The notes: generated from the sequence alone by a model not told the origin. A stretch of 64,000 nt of DNA from Pararge aegeria (GCF_905163445.1 NC_053195.1:6810501-6874500); one strand, 5' to 3'; shown: positions 1 to 12,212, counted from the first letter of the stretch. Program-made: numbers and translations.

Positions 1-88
1 ATTTACGTTTAAGCTCTTATAATGAACTTTAGCTGGGCATTAGACAGAAGCACATTAGACAGGTCATTCCCTATAGAAAGTATAATTT

Positions 89-352
89 GACGGCCGATTG
101 GCGCAGTGGGCAGCAACCCTGCTTTCTGAGTCAAAGGCCGTGGGATCGATTCCCACAACTGGAAAATGTTTGTGTGATGAACAGGAATGTTTTTCAGTGT
201 CCGGGTGTTTATATTTATTTTATCAGTATTTATGTATATTATTCATTGAAAAAATATTCATCAGTCATCTTAGCACCCATAACACAAGCTGCGCTTACTT
301 TGGGGCTAGGTGGCGGTGTGTGTATTGTCCTAGTATATTTATTTATTTATAA
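89..352 (+). mobile_element. tRNA-derived SINE, family A (nearly complete)
   Basis: The head starts GACGGCCGATTGGCGCAGTG (A box) and carries a B box in GATCGATTCCC. The body follows (AACTGGAAAATGTTTGTGTG ... CTTTGGGGCTAGGTGGCG) and ends in ATTTATTTAT tails. Three other copies in this window share the same body. Confidence 0.85.
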
Positions 353-1331
353 TGAACATTATAAACTTTGATTTGCTACATTTAGCCTGGCAAATGGTTA
401 AAACCAAGCGGGTCGTCCGAAATACCCTCATTATATTGGGCGCCAAGATACAGACTGACAGACTAAAATGAGAAAAAATTGCAAAAAATCTTCATTGTAC
501 AGAATTCGACCTGCTACAGTTTTATTATAAGTATAAACTACCTATAAAGCCGAATCAGTTGCGGCGATGTATTAGTGTAGTGTTTTTGACAAAACAGTCG
601 CGGCCATCTGACCTAAAAAAATCTCACTTGGGTACGCCCATGCTCTCTATGCAATTTTCCTACTGACCTATCAATCTGACGCGTTGGTGCTAAGGCCTTG
701 TGTGCCAGCAATTATACTGACAACCGCGCCCTTCTGACCGGAACACATTAACGCTGTTTGGCGACAGAATTAAGCATGGCTACAGTTCTTCCGCAGAAGA
801 GCTGTCAAAAAAGGTCTACTCCTACTAACTTTAAGCAGTTCCGCTATCCTGCACACAATTATGCTGTTTAGAATTAATGACCAAAATATAATTTTTGTAT
901 GATAGGCATTTAGGTTATGGGTATTTAATTAGTATTCTAAGAAATGGCGATGATTTATTCGCTGTTCGTTAGAGAAAGATGTTTCGATTTCGATGTATCT
1001 ATTAATTTATATCGATGTTCAAAACTAACTAACTAATTATTTCTTGTATTCAGCAATGTAACCTTACCTTTAAAGTGCAGGAGTGTTGCATTACTATCAA
1101 TGCATCGGGTCAAATCGCCGGCGCCGGCCGGCGCGCTTCTGTCGCCATTATTCATGGAAAACCCATGGCTTTATAGCTTATCCTAACATATAAAGAATCA
1201 AATTCCATTCATTAAAAGTTGTTTCAACATAGCGTTATTTGATGACTGATGCAGTATTCAAATACAATATCAAATTAATTTTGTTCTATGGTCAATATCA
1301 AATTAACTTTATGGCTATACTTATTAACTTA
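353..1331. other. No gene seen
   Basis: AT-rich sequence. A short GC palindromic patch (GCCGGCGCCGGCCGGCGC) lies at about 1117-1134. No repeat family recognised. Confidence 0.6.
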
Positions 1332-1371
1332 ACGCTCTTAGGTCGGACCACAGGGTCCGACCTAAGAGCGT
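1332..1371. repeat. Perfect 18 bp hairpin, 4 nt loop
   Basis: ACGCTCTTAGGTCGGACC (1332-1349) and its exact complement (1354-1371) enclose ACAG. Confidence 0.9.
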
Positions 1372-1540
1372 GACCTGACCGGATTCAATTTTAGAACGTT
1401 GCAAACTAAAGTGCGTCCTAAGATACTCCGTTCCATTTTTTGCAATTATTTGTTGACTGAATAAAATTAAACGTTATCAGAATAATAAGATTTCCCTATA
1501 AATAAAGATATATCATATCTACAAGCAGTTTTCGAGAGTC

Positions 1541-2034
1541 ATTACGAATCGTCTCGCTCGTAGGTTTGATGACTTCCAGCCTCCCTAACGAGCCGGTTTC
1601 CGTAAGGTCTTTAGTACCATAGACCACATTTATACGCTGCGGCAGGTTATACAGAAGACTGAAGAGTATAACCGGCCACTTTGCTTAGCGTTTGTGGACT
1701 ATGAATGAATGCTCGGAGTATCTCTACGCGATCGAATCAGAAATGTGGGGATTCGTAGAAGAACCAGAGTTACCGATATAGCTCAACGAGTCGCGAAGCT
1801 GAAGTGGCAATGGGACGGGCACATAGTTCGGAGAAAAGATGGAAGTTGGGGTCCCAAGGTGCTGGAATGGCAGCCCCGAACTGGTAAGCGCAGCGTTGGT
1901 TGGCTCCCAACGAGGTGGACAGACGACATTAAGCGCGTCGCAGGTAGCTGCTGAATCCAAGCGGCTCAGAACCGTGGAACTTGGAACTCCCAACAAAAGA
2001 CCTATCTCCAGCAGTGGACGTCTATCGGTTGATG
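1541..2034 (+). pseudogene. RTE-type non-LTR retrotransposon fragment (reverse transcriptase and C-terminus)
   Basis: Reading frame from 1541 gives ITNRLARRFDDFQPP, a stop, then RAGFRKVFSTIDHIYTLRQV and LCLAFVDYE. These are the finger/palm motifs of RTE reverse transcriptase, up to just before the first catalytic-region motif. The frame then jumps, after a stop at 1706-1708, to the C-terminal segment at 1709-1954 (SLRDRIRN, VTDIAQRVAKLKWQW, GWLPTRWTDD). It continues after a TGA with QAAQNRGTW and QQWTSIG, ending at about 2034. The catalytic centre between the two parts is deleted. The element is dead. Confidence 0.85.
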
Positions 2035-2056
2035 TGATGATGATGATGATGATAAA
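2034..2056 (+). repeat. (GAT)n 3' tail of the RTE fragment
   Basis: A TGATGATGATGATGATGATAA run directly follows the RTE C-terminal stop. RTE elements end in short microsatellite tails of this kind instead of poly(A). Confidence 0.7.
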
Positions 2057-2419
2057 TAAAGATAGTATTTCTTTGTTTTTTCTCCTACATTTTAAAAGGT
2101 TGCTTAGAAGACCCTAACTAATTTGATTTTATTAACTATTGTCGAGAAAATTTATTTACCTTAATTTTGAACAGCGGATACTTATTAAGCCATCATGAAT
2201 GAAAATTATGGTGAAGAAAACTCAGAATCGACAAATGATCGCCTGGATTTTTGCTAAATTTGTGTGACATTAACAATTAATAATTTTCCAGCACTACTTG
2301 AAATTTGCGTTTTCTAACCCCGCTTTTTGGAGAGCAAGATAATCCATCCGTCCCGGTTTATACCACTAACGTAACGATGATGAACGTTAAAAGTCGCCAT
2401 TGAACCAATATATTGAAGA

Positions 2420-2780
2420 TAGATCCAGTATGATGGTTCAATGTTGAGTTTTATCGAACTGCTAACCACTAGACCAGGCAGATAACTACCTCTTTAGTAA
2501 CTAGACTTCCTTGCTACACAACTGCTAGCCACTGGGCTAGCAGTTTTAAATATTTTTACTAATCCCAGCTTCAAGGTTTGATTCCGAGTTAGGCCAAGAG
2601 TTGTTAGATATTGGAATTTTCTGTAAAAAATTAAACTGGAACAACGAAATTGGAGCTGCGGGTGGGTCTATGCTCCAAAATCTTCTCTCCTATGAAAAAA
2701 GACGTTAATAGGCCACTGATTATGATAATGAATGGGTCTATGCTCTAAATTTCTATTATATAGTATATTAGACCGGTTCC
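2420..2780. mobile_element. Degenerate family-D-like SINE fragments in opposite orientations
   Basis: GAACTGCTAACCACTAGACC (2457-2476) is a reverse tRNA-type head. CTTCAAGGTTTGATTCCGAG (about 2570-2589) is a forward B box. GGGTGGGTCTATGCTCC with TCTCCTATGAAAAAAGA (2660-2703) is a family D tail. The order suggests two copies, strongly eroded. Confidence 0.45.
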
Positions 2781-4126
2781 TATAGGTTTAAGATATTAGA
2801 TGATGATAATGATTAGGATGGTTGATATTGATATTTGGCTTTAAATATGCATATTCATGCATATTTAAAGGTATGAGGTCCGGTATGAGGAGTTTTGCGA
2901 CTAGGCATTCATAAAAGGCAAGAGTAGTTTGTGCGACTTGAACTGTGAAACAGGCTGGGCAATGGCGCCAAGCACGCAGCTGCACAACTATTTGCGGTGA
3001 GCGTATTGGATCGCTATGCATCGACACTGCAATGTTACCGTTGCGTGACCCATTTACCTCCTTTTTATCTTCGAACGCGTCATGTCAACCGATGCGACTG
3101 GATTTTGTGTAACATCATCAGTAAATATCTCACTACTACGGTTTGTTTTAGGAGGCCAATACCACTCTATTAGAATGATTTAATTCAAAGAAATATGAAA
3201 GAAGGATTAAAGGATTCACTTTTATAAAAGTAAAGTTTTTTTAATTATTCATACGTCGACATCGGCAATGAGATAAGAGTATACAAACAACGAGTCGACT
3301 CAATGAGGATACAGTCGTAACGATGGCATGAGAATCAAATACTAATGGACAGAGCTATGTTTAAATGATAGTTCGATAGTTTACGCAGTAATATGAAATA
3401 TATCATAAAGAGATTTGCAGATTAAGTATAGGAAGCATCAACATTAGTTTAAAAAGTTAGACCGATCTATATTTAAGTACGTTGAATTCAAGTGGTTGTA
3501 GTTGTGACATTATTTCGAAATTACATGAACACAATCGTAAGATTAGTGGTAAATGGCCATTCTTAATAGGGCCCCTTAAATATAAAATTATTTTTTTCGA
3601 GTAGGTCTAGTATAATCACTTTGAAACTCTGGTTTTCATTAATTGGCTCTGCCACTGCTTGATCAAAAAATATTTTGAAAAAAAAAACTCAGATTGATCT
3701 AATTCTGTTAATGTTTTCTTTGAAACAATTTTATTTCCACTTAAAGTACATAAAACTTGTTTACTTACACAATTTAAATGTAGCTTGCTTGCTTTGCTTT
3801 TTTACGCTTTTTAATTTAATCTGATCTTTGCTCTAAAGCTCTGTTAATTTTCTCTATAATTCTCTCTCAAATTTTCTCATTATTTGAGTATTTATTTATT
3901 ATTTTTTTTTTTTTTATAGATTATAGGAGCACTTCTATTTAAACAAATAATATTGCTAATGCTGCTTTGTATTTAGTTTATTAATATTTTATTAACTTAT
4001 AAAATTTACATTATGAGTATATCCTTCAGCAGACAACAATAACAAATAGGTACCTACTTTGTTTATTGTTATAGTCTTTTGTTGACCGGATGAGTGAACA
4101 ATGTACAATTAATCTACAGCACCTGA
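2781..4126. other. No gene seen
   Basis: AT-rich with poly(T) near 3901-3915 and a 79-codon minus frame at 2788-3027 that looks like chance. Nothing supported. Confidence 0.6.
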
Positions 4127-4510
4127 TTAAGGCGTCCATGCACGCGGCAATCCGCCGCGAGGGATATCGCAAGCGACGGCGTGTATGTCCAAATACGAGT
4201 ACCTACATCGCAGCCGATTTTGGAGATCGCAAGCATCTGGAGCGACTTCACCTGTAAGTACACTCGCGTGAGTCTGGTCCAGTTGATTGCTAAATCGTTT
4301 ACATATCGTCCGTTTTTGCAAATGTTACTGGTGCAATGTACACATACTTACTATTTACACAAGTTTCTGACTGGTGCATGATACTTGCACTAGCGTTCTG
4401 TGCTGCCACTTCCTTATGCAAAAGAGAAATAGCGACCGATTGCATGTGTGTGGACGGAAGGATCGGTACGATCTGCGTGCAATCGATGGCTGCGACGGAT
4501 TGCCTGTAAA
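4127..4510. mobile_element. MITE-like element with short inverted ends
   Basis: GGCAATCCGCCGC (4146-4158) and its near-exact reverse complement GCGACGGATTGCC (4492-4504, one transition) bound about 360 bp of locally GC-richer sequence. No coding potential beyond short open frames on both strands. Exact ends and target duplication were not resolved. Confidence 0.5.
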
Positions 4511-5199
4511 TGGGGACCGTTATGGATATGGGTTATACGTAGGTATACAAAGACAAAGAACTGATATATTATATTGTATTGTATAGTATTCAGTAGTTCT
4601 TAGTGTTAAGCGGATTCAGTAGAATAGGTAGGTATAAGCTGCCTACTAATAATGATCTTATTACGAGAGGCGAGCAGTGGTGACGAAACGACTTGTTTAC
4701 TGGGACGTGCACGTGTTAGCAAATCATCTAGATAATATCATAACATAGATCATAGCACCAATTTGTGGCTCTTGGGTACCTACACAATTTTTTTTTATTA
4801 ACATAATAACTATCTTAACCTTAGGTGTTAAAAACCTGTTATGCGGTAATCATAATCATACTCGTGAATGGAGAAGGATCAGTTAATATATAGACGCTCA
4901 TCTAATTACGTGGAGTTTAAAAAAAAAAACATGTGTGTACTTATGTGCACGCGTTAGAAGTTATACTTCTTTAGTGTAACAAGATAAAAATCTTTTCAAA
5001 AATTTTATCTTTCGCCTTATTCTACGTTTGTAGAAAAAACTACACTAACAATAGAAAAAAAGGTATTGTTTAAATTATTGAAAGTCAACTGTCAAACCTT
5101 TTGACAGTTCCAATGGAGTGAACAAAAAAAAACCAAATTAATAAGAATTTTTAATACAAGAATTTTTAATTGTATGTATGTCTTAGAAAATAAATGCTT
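4511..5199. other. No gene seen
   Basis: AT-rich. It should contain the left end of the Tigger element, but no CAGTG-type terminus was found. TTTGACAGT/ACTGTCAAA at about 5083-5108 forms a small palindrome. Confidence 0.5.
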
Positions 5200-7079
5200 A
5201 TACATATAAATTATTGTTTACACATATAGTCTGATAATTTCGTCTGACGTTTTTTGCTATGCCAGTACTTGTTTTGTATTATTTTATGTATCCTATTCAT
5301 ATCTAGATATGTGGTGGAATCGTCTTGATTAAACAACAAAAAATTTTTTACCAACTTAGCGGCATCTAGGGCTTGTTGAATTGTTGGTGGTGATTCGGCT
5401 TTGTCCACTTGATCGTCTTCTTCATCTTGATTATCGGGTGTTTCCTGACTTTTTGACACTAAATCAACAATTTGTTCATCTGTAAGTGTACCAGTTGTGG
5501 CTACATCCTCATCTATATTTTCGTACGATTGTAGATCTTCGTTAAAATTGTTTGGTACGTTGAACTGGCTTATCCATTCACTCAGTGGTAGATTGTCTTC
5601 ACTGTTAAATTGGTTCGTTTCTTGGCTACTACATAATCCAGCATGTCGAAAAGAATGTTGGATAGTGGCCGCTGTTACCTCTTGCCAGGCTTTTGATATG
5701 AAGTTCACTGCTTGTAGCATGTTGATCGAGACCTTGCCGTCAGTTTCTATCATATCCATCAACATTTTCCGTCTATAGTGGCCCTTTAGGGATTTAATTA
5801 CACTCTGATCCATTGGTTGTAAAATACTGGTTGCATTAGCTGGGAAAAATGCTAACTCTATGTTTCGAAGATTAGATATGATTGGGTGAGCAGGACAATT
5901 GTCTACTAGAAGCAAGATTTTCCGTGATTTTAATTCAGCATCCCATTTTCTCACTTCCTCTTCAAAAATCTGCGATGTCATCCAAGCTGACTTGTTTGCT
6001 TTGTACGTAACTGGCAACTGTTTTATGTTCTTGAAACACCGAGGGTTTTTCGATTTGCCTATAACTAAAAGCTTTCTTTTTTCTGTGCCACTCATATTGG
6101 CAGCCACTAGAACTGTAATGCGCTCTTTAGACAGTTTTCCTCCAACACATTTTTCCCCTTTGAATTTTAAAGTTTTGTCGGGAGTCAACTTGAAAAAAAG
6201 GCCAGTTTCATCTGCATTAAAAATGTCTTCTGGGTGAGTATTTCATCTTTAAATTAGGCCACACTGTACTAATCCAATTGTTAGTCACATTCATATCGAC
6301 ATCCCGCGCCTCTCCGTTCATTTTACCGTACGTAATTTGATGACGGTGCTTAAATTTTCCGAGCCAACCTTCAGATGCTTTAAAGTCAATTATGCCAAGT
6401 TGGTTGGCAAACTTTTCAGCCTTAGCTTTTACAATTGGCCCCGAGATGGGTACATTATTCTGGCGCTGATTGTTAAACCACGACAACATTGCCTGATCTA
6501 AGTCTTCGAATTTTGGCTTTCTTAATTTTTTAGACAAGTTTCCTTCCAGCGCCGCCTGTTGAATTGTTATTTGGTTTTTCCAAATGGTAGCAACAGTGGA
6601 TTGACTTAGTTCAAAACGCCTTCCAACGTCACTTTTCTTTTCTCCCTTTTCAATCGCACGTATCACACAAATTTTTTCGTCAACACTAATCGCTTTCCGT
6701 TTACTGGCCATGTTAACAGTTTCAAAGTAGGTTTACGACTGATAATACGATAGGTACCCAGTATGCTTGGTCGAAGACCATCACTTCCGAGAAAACAATG
6801 CGTCATACTGCACGTGTACAAGGCAATTAAGGATAACAAAAGCTAGACCGACCTCGGATGTTTCGGAGCTTCAAAGTCTTTTGTTACCTGATAACATAAC
6901 ATAAACAATAATACCGATAATAAATATTTACTGTCTACAAATATGAACACATTTCTTCGTAATAGAGAATGGCGTATCGCTATAAAGAGTGTTTCAATAT
7001 GTGAGTTTTAACGCAAACCAACCAACTTGGGCTCACTCCAACGTTATAGGGAGTTTATCGTTATAAAGAGTTTACACTG
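5200..7079 (-). mobile_element. Tigger DNA transposon (right terminus visible)
   Basis: Downstream on the + strand, 7043-7079 reads as the complement of a terminus beginning CAGTGTAAACTCTTTATAAC, resembling Tigger ends that start CAGTG and contain CTATAACG-type repeats. It abuts a TA dinucleotide (7080-7081), the target site of this superfamily. I could not find a matching inverted terminus between 4.9 and 5.2 kb, so the left end may be truncated or too diverged. The 6712-7040 stretch is the untranslated 5' part of the element. Left limit is approximate. Confidence 0.7.
5211..6711 (-). pseudogene. Tigger/pogo-family transposase, broken by one frameshift
   Basis: Two minus-strand frames together encode a near-complete Tigger-type (CENP-B-like) DDE transposase of about 490 residues. 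The first (6711-6217) begins MASKRKAISVDEK and carries an N-terminal psq/CENP-B helix-turn-helix (residues about 1-53), then a CENP-B-type HTH (about 70-140). The second (6188-5211) carries the catalytic core, with LLVDNCPAH for the second aspartate and ILQPMDQS for the third, 30 residues apart, the DD30D spacing of this group. The first aspartate, in NADETGLF, lies near 6212 between the two frames. The frames are separated by one extra base in the GGG run at 6232-6234, so the product is truncated. The C-terminus ends TKLSDYMCKQ. Homology is by motif recognition; the family is clear, the exact subfamily is not. Confidence 0.88.
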
Positions 7080-7081
7080 TA

Positions 7082-8436
7082 TAACTTATATAAAAAGCAA
7101 GCTTATACGAAAATTATATAAATATTTTTTATTTATTTTTTAGTTACCTGTAGATAGTGTTCAATGTGCACTGAATTTTTACGAGGCACCCTAAAAGTTC
7201 CGTACCCGAAGGTCGTCAACGACACACTATAACTAAGCCTCCGACGTCCGTCTTTACGCCTATCCGTCTGTTATTTAGGCTTTATAATTTTAATAATGGT
7301 TTTGTTTCATATTGGTACAGAACCATTCGCGTGCAATCCAAATCGCACTTAGCCAGTAGTATTATATATTATATGGACTAGGTTTCTCGAGTTACGTCCA
7401 GGCATTCTAGCACTATCCTACACTCTCGTAAAATATTATCTCTATTTGTCTTTACAACCGTATTGAATTGCAATCGGCATTGTGGAAATTTGATCAGGTC
7501 TCAATTTATCAACGAGGCAATAAATGCCTGTCATGTATTTCGATACGAGCAATTAATTAATTCAGCTCATCGCGCCGTATGAATAAAAATGGATAAATTT
7601 GTAACAAAATACGTTTGGAATCTCGAAGAATCTTTATCACTGAATGTTAATTATTCCTTATAACGACTCTAAATATAACTAAGTATATATCCTATTTACG
7701 TAATAATTGTACATAAAATACAGGGCTACAGAACAGGGCTAACTTAAATACTCGATTCAGACTTAAGGGAAAGTTGTCGATTTCCTTTTTATAAAGAATT
7801 AGAATACTATCGTTTTTTAGAGTCTATTTAGCTACTTATACACAGTTCCAATTTAAGTCAAAACACCTCTCCTAGTAGCTATATACTGAAAAAAAATTGA
7901 GATGATACTTCGAAACCTTACAGCCGATTCGCCCTTGACCGATTGTAATAAAATAAAACTAACGATCTGTAACTTGAGTCGGTGAATCCTATAAATTGAT
8001 AATGTTGAAATTCTTTACCACATTAAAAGCGACCTTGCCATCTAACTGTTTTATGACAAAGTCGGAACACCCCGACTTTATTATGTAAACGATTGCCATT
8101 TTATTATTGAGTTGGCGGCACAGCTGATTTCGACATAATTTACATAGATGGTAATCCGGATTATAGATTCAGAATATCATATCTCACATTCTATGATCTA
8201 TAATTAAAAAAGCCAAAAGCTTATTTGTCTGCTTAGCACTTTATTATTCATTCGAATGAAGAACCGAACTAGAAGTTTCAATCAACTTTACTTGTATTAA
8301 ATAGCCAAGAGGACGTCTCTACGCTATTTTAGATATTGTATTTGTATCATAAGTGCAATGTAATCTCAACATGACGCGTTACGGTTCAACATATGTGAAT
8401 TTGAGGCACGTTATTCTGTACTCTACATTACTAAGT
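7082..8436. other. No gene seen
   Basis: AT-rich sequence between the Tigger element and a SINE A copy; no recognisable feature. Confidence 0.6.
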
Positions 8437-8702
8437 ATAAATAAATATAAATAAATATACTACGACAATACACACATCGCCATCTAGCCCCAAAGTAAGC
8501 GTAGCTTGTGTTATGGGTACTGAGATAGCTGTTGAATATTTTTATGAATATAATACATAAATACTTATAATATACATAAATAACACCCAGACACTGAAAA
8601 ACATTCATGCTCATCACACAAACATTTTCCAGTTGTGGGAATCGAACCCACGGCCTTGGACTCAGAAAGCAGGGTCGCTGCAAACTGCGCCAATCGGCCG
8701 TC
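8437..8702 (-). mobile_element. tRNA-derived SINE, family A (nearly complete)
   Basis: Reverse-oriented copy: ATTTA-type tail at 8437-8460, body CGCCATCTAGCCCCAAAGTA, B-box complement GGGAATCGAACCCA, and head ending CGGCCGTC at 8702. The open frames here are SINE sequence, not genes. Confidence 0.86.
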
Positions 8703-9351
8703 GAGTATATTTATTACGTGTGGGCAATTTAATCGATAAATGAAAAAATAAAAAAAAAACCCCGACTTTCAATATAGTGTACATTATTCTACTAGTCAAA
8801 ACATTTAATTGGGTGTCAATCACCATATTGAGAGTTGTGAAAAAAATTCACGAACGCTACTCGCGCGCAAACAGTAATTAGCTTCATGTCATAATCATGT
8901 GCACTTCACGTTATTAAATGTCATAATCAAACCCACCTATTTCTTATTTCTATACTTATTCTAAAACAGAATTGCTAATTACTTTATAATAAAATATAAA
9001 CAGCATTACCTTTTTATATTCGACCTTGTTACGGCATGCGGCAACCGGCGCCGAATTTCGACCGACGTGATTTCTACCCGGAACTATCTTAATCTGATAT
9101 TCATAAAAATGGGTATGTACTATGTACCTACTAAATATTTGAGACAGAGAAGAGTAAATCACGCGCTAATATTGTGTGGTCTAATTTTTATTTATTTTTA
9201 AAGCAATTTTCATATTGTTATATTTTAGATGGTCTAGATTTAGCTTTATTTTAGATTTAAATCGGGCAAGCCGTTTCTGAGTTTAAGGTAGTAAAGCTTT
9301 CTTTTACAAAGTTCATCCGGGGAAGTTATTTCTGCCGCAAATAGGCATTTT
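8703..9351. other. No gene seen
   Basis: AT-rich; a 68-codon minus frame at 8956-9162 has no recognisable feature. Confidence 0.6.
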
Positions 9352-9752
9352 TTTATATATGCCAAGTTAGTCCTTGACGGCAATCTCACCTGGTGGTAGA
9401 GAGGTAGAGATGATGCAGTCTAAGATGGTGGCGAGCTAACCTTGTTAAGGAGTAGTCATACCCCTAATCAGATTCTACACGACATCGCACCGGAACACTA
9501 AAATCGCTTAGCGGTACGTCTCTGTCGGTAGGGTGGTAACTAGCCACGGCTTAAGTCTCCCACCAGACTAGACAAGAGAAAATTCAGAAATTATAAATTC
9601 CCAAATTGCCCCTACTAATAAAAAAAAAAAATTGAAAAATATTTTGTTCTGTTAGACCTTATTACAGGCACTTATGAAGCGTTCATACGTTGAAATAGAA
9701 CCTGGGACCTCCAGTTTAAATTCACAGCGCTCACCATTGCGCCAGGGAGGTC
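9352..9752 (-). mobile_element. tRNA-derived SINE, family B, interrupted by a nested insertion
   Basis: Family B reads, on its own strand, GACCTCCCTGGCGCAATGGT at the head. Here it is reverse-oriented with the head ending at 9752. Its body reads CTCACCTGGTGGTA, CACCGGAACACTAAAATCGC and GTGGTAACTAGCCACGG. About 75 bp of unrelated sequence at roughly 9616-9690 splits the B-box region. Confidence 0.82.
9616..9690 (-). mobile_element. Nested LINE 3'-end fragment inside SINE B
   Basis: An A-rich run followed by GACCTTATTACAGGCACTTA and TGAAGCGTTCATACG is the reverse complement of the tail seen at 34385-34450 (AACGCTTCATAAGTGCCTGT). It lies inside the SINE head, so it inserted later. Confidence 0.65.
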
Positions 9753-12019
9753 TTCAAAAATCGCCATCGTTGCAATGCGATGTTCCGGTGTAAAGGGCTC
9801 GATTGCCGGTGTAATTAAGGGTGAGGTGCCCTGTGAGGTTGTAGCCCGTTGTAGTTCTTGTTCCTAACATTTCCTGCTAAGTGTTTTTCTGTTTATAGGC
9901 GATGGTTTTCCACTTACCATCAAGTTGCTCATCTGCATGGATTGACAATTAATACTAAAAATAACGAACAGCAATTTTTTTTGAACTCACTAAAATGCGT
10001 GTCAAATGGCATAGATCTCGTAATCGTTTTCCTCTCGTTTAGAAGTGTCAACAATTTGTTTGACATGTGTCGAGTCTAGCTCGTAAACCAGGATATTTAT
10101 GATGCAAAATATATTGAATTTTAAACGGCTTGTGTTCACAGATGGCAAAATAGGAGTCCGCTTGAACAGATAAGGCTTTAATATTTCTCTTTTATCTCAA
10201 ATATTTAAGAGCTTATAAATATTGACGTTGAAATTGGAATAACGAGAATATTTAAAAATATATGACACGGGATATCCTAGTTTGGGGGACCAAGTTAATT
10301 AAAAAAAATATATACTGTTGATTAAACAAAATACTGAAAAATTTTCCTTCTTTGGGTTACACTATTTAAGAATCTCCAATTTTATTTTAAACAATTATAG
10401 CCTGTATGTTAATTCCTCATAGTATAGCTTTATTTTGGTGAAGAAATGGTTAAATTCGGTCCAGTACTTTCGGAGCCTATTCGATACGAACAAGCAAACA
10501 AAACAATCTTTCCCCTTTGAAATATTCATAATCTATATAACTATAAACAAGCATATTGACATATAGGTCGATTAACACAACAACCTCTTTTGCTTTAGGC
10601 TTTATCCTGACTCGCTGACAGAAACTAATAGCCCAAACCGCTTAACGTAGTTTGAAATTTTGATAGGTAACTAATAATAGTGGTACTCTGAGTACGTTGG
10701 AGGTGTATATAAAGAAGATACTACAAGTACCTACAAAGAAAGGTTTTTTTTTAATTGTACCCTAAAGGGAAAGGGAAGAAAGGTTGTAGCGAAGGCATTC
10801 ATTTTCAAAGTAAAAGTTAAAGCGGATTTTGGGGTTTTAGTTATATAATTTTGAAAATGTTATCCCAGAACAGAATAAATTAAGGAATAAGACACTTTTC
10901 AGGTAAGCCTGCATGTTATAAATTATTTCCACGTTATATAGGTTTTTTTAGCAGTTATTTTATAAATTCTTCTTTTATTTATAAACCCTTATGCTCATCG
11001 TTTTAAACTTTTATTTGAACATGGATCAGTCAAACTTTCAGTCTTGTTTTCATTTATTTTTTATACATAAGTGTATATTAGTTTATTTAGCATTTATTGT
11101 TACAGTTTGTTAAAACCGTAAGTAGTTCAATAATTCGATAACTAATACACTTCAAACAACAAAATCTAATAACCGCGCCTCAAGAGCGTTCCCACAACAA
11201 AGGGTTATTCAGCGAACCCATAAAGTTTTAATGAATTTTAATGCTCCAGCAAACAATCGCTTCTCCTAGTATCCAAGCATCGAGTGAGAGGAAACTTCGT
11301 AATCAGGACTAGGCAGTAAAATAACCATCAAACAACTCATGACAAGTGTGTCGTTGTAAAACGAAAAACAACTTTTAACTGTACATAGGAATCGATGATT
11401 ATCCTCTAGCTATTAAAGAATAAAGACGTATTTTCTTTGCCAGATGTAAAGTTACAGGATGTCTTCGATGGTTACGCGTAAAATCCGCTCGCCACATAAA
11501 TTACGGTTTGTACGACAAAGCACGTTGTTGCGAGAATTTTTACGATCGAAAACATCGGCGATATGATTAACTTACAAATTTTTAAGGTCACCAGGTGATT
11601 TCGTTTCAGTCAGGGTTCATAAAGGGTTTTTACTGAGGAAATATCATTAACTGCTATATTGTTGTGGATTATATAACAATAATAATAATAAAGCTTTTTA
11701 TCTACATTCTTACAATTAAGTTCCTTACTGGCTAAATAAAATAGAGTTAAATACAATTTTTTACTGTATTATTAGTGGATTATATACTTTATAAAAATAT
11801 TCTGGTCGTAGTAGAGTGAATAGGCACAAATAGGTATACTAGCTGTCTACTGTGACTTTGAAGATAAATATTTATCCATCGCATAGACTTAAAGTACAAG
11901 TACTTAAAGAAACAGAAAGAAGCATAAAATTCTTATTAAGTGAACTTAATCCGGCGGTACATGACATAACTTCGAAGTTAATTAAGCAGTGTTTTGTTCA
12001 TTCAGAATAATTCTAAAGA
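9753..12019. other. No gene seen; scattered relics
   Basis: Contains the Helitron piece at 10395 and an AATAATAATAATAAAGC run at about 11678, which may be the reversed tail of a LINE. The rest is unannotated. Confidence 0.5.
10395..10545 (-). mobile_element. Helitron 5'-end fragment
   Basis: TTCGGTCCAGTACTTTCGGA, CCTATTCGATACGAACAAGC and AATCTTTCCCCTTTGAAATA match the TC-terminal end of lepidopteran Helitrons in reverse. Confidence 0.5.
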
Positions 12020-12212
12020 TTGTAAACTTTAAAATTATGTTGGAAAAGAGCAATCTGCTGAGTTTCTTGCCGGCTCTTCTCAGTGGAATCTGCCTTCCGA
12101 ACCGGTGGTAGAGTCACTACAAACAGACTGACTTGACGTTTCAAAGTGCTCATTAACTAGGCCTACTTGAAATAAATGAATTTCGAATTTGAATTTTGAA
12201 TTTGAATTCTTC
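12020..12212 (+). mobile_element. Non-LTR retrotransposon 3' end, family E
   Basis: GAGTTTCTTGCCGGCTCTTC, TCTGCCTTCCGAACCGGTGG, AGAGTCACTACAAACAGAC and CTTGAAATAAATGAATTTCG, with a GAATTTGAATTTTGAATTTG tail. It is a 5'-truncated copy without a coding frame. Confidence 0.7.

Noticed and set aside
87..371. Two overlapping + strand open frames
   Set aside because: They lie entirely in a SINE A copy.
1114..1136. GC palindrome CGCCGGCGCCGGCCGGCGCG
   Set aside because: Simple CpG-rich low-complexity patch; no partner or element boundary.
5497..6237. Plus-strand frames of 93 and 112 codons
   Set aside because: Antisense shadows of the Tigger transposase.
8423..8683. 86-codon minus-strand frame
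   Set aside because: SINE A sequence.
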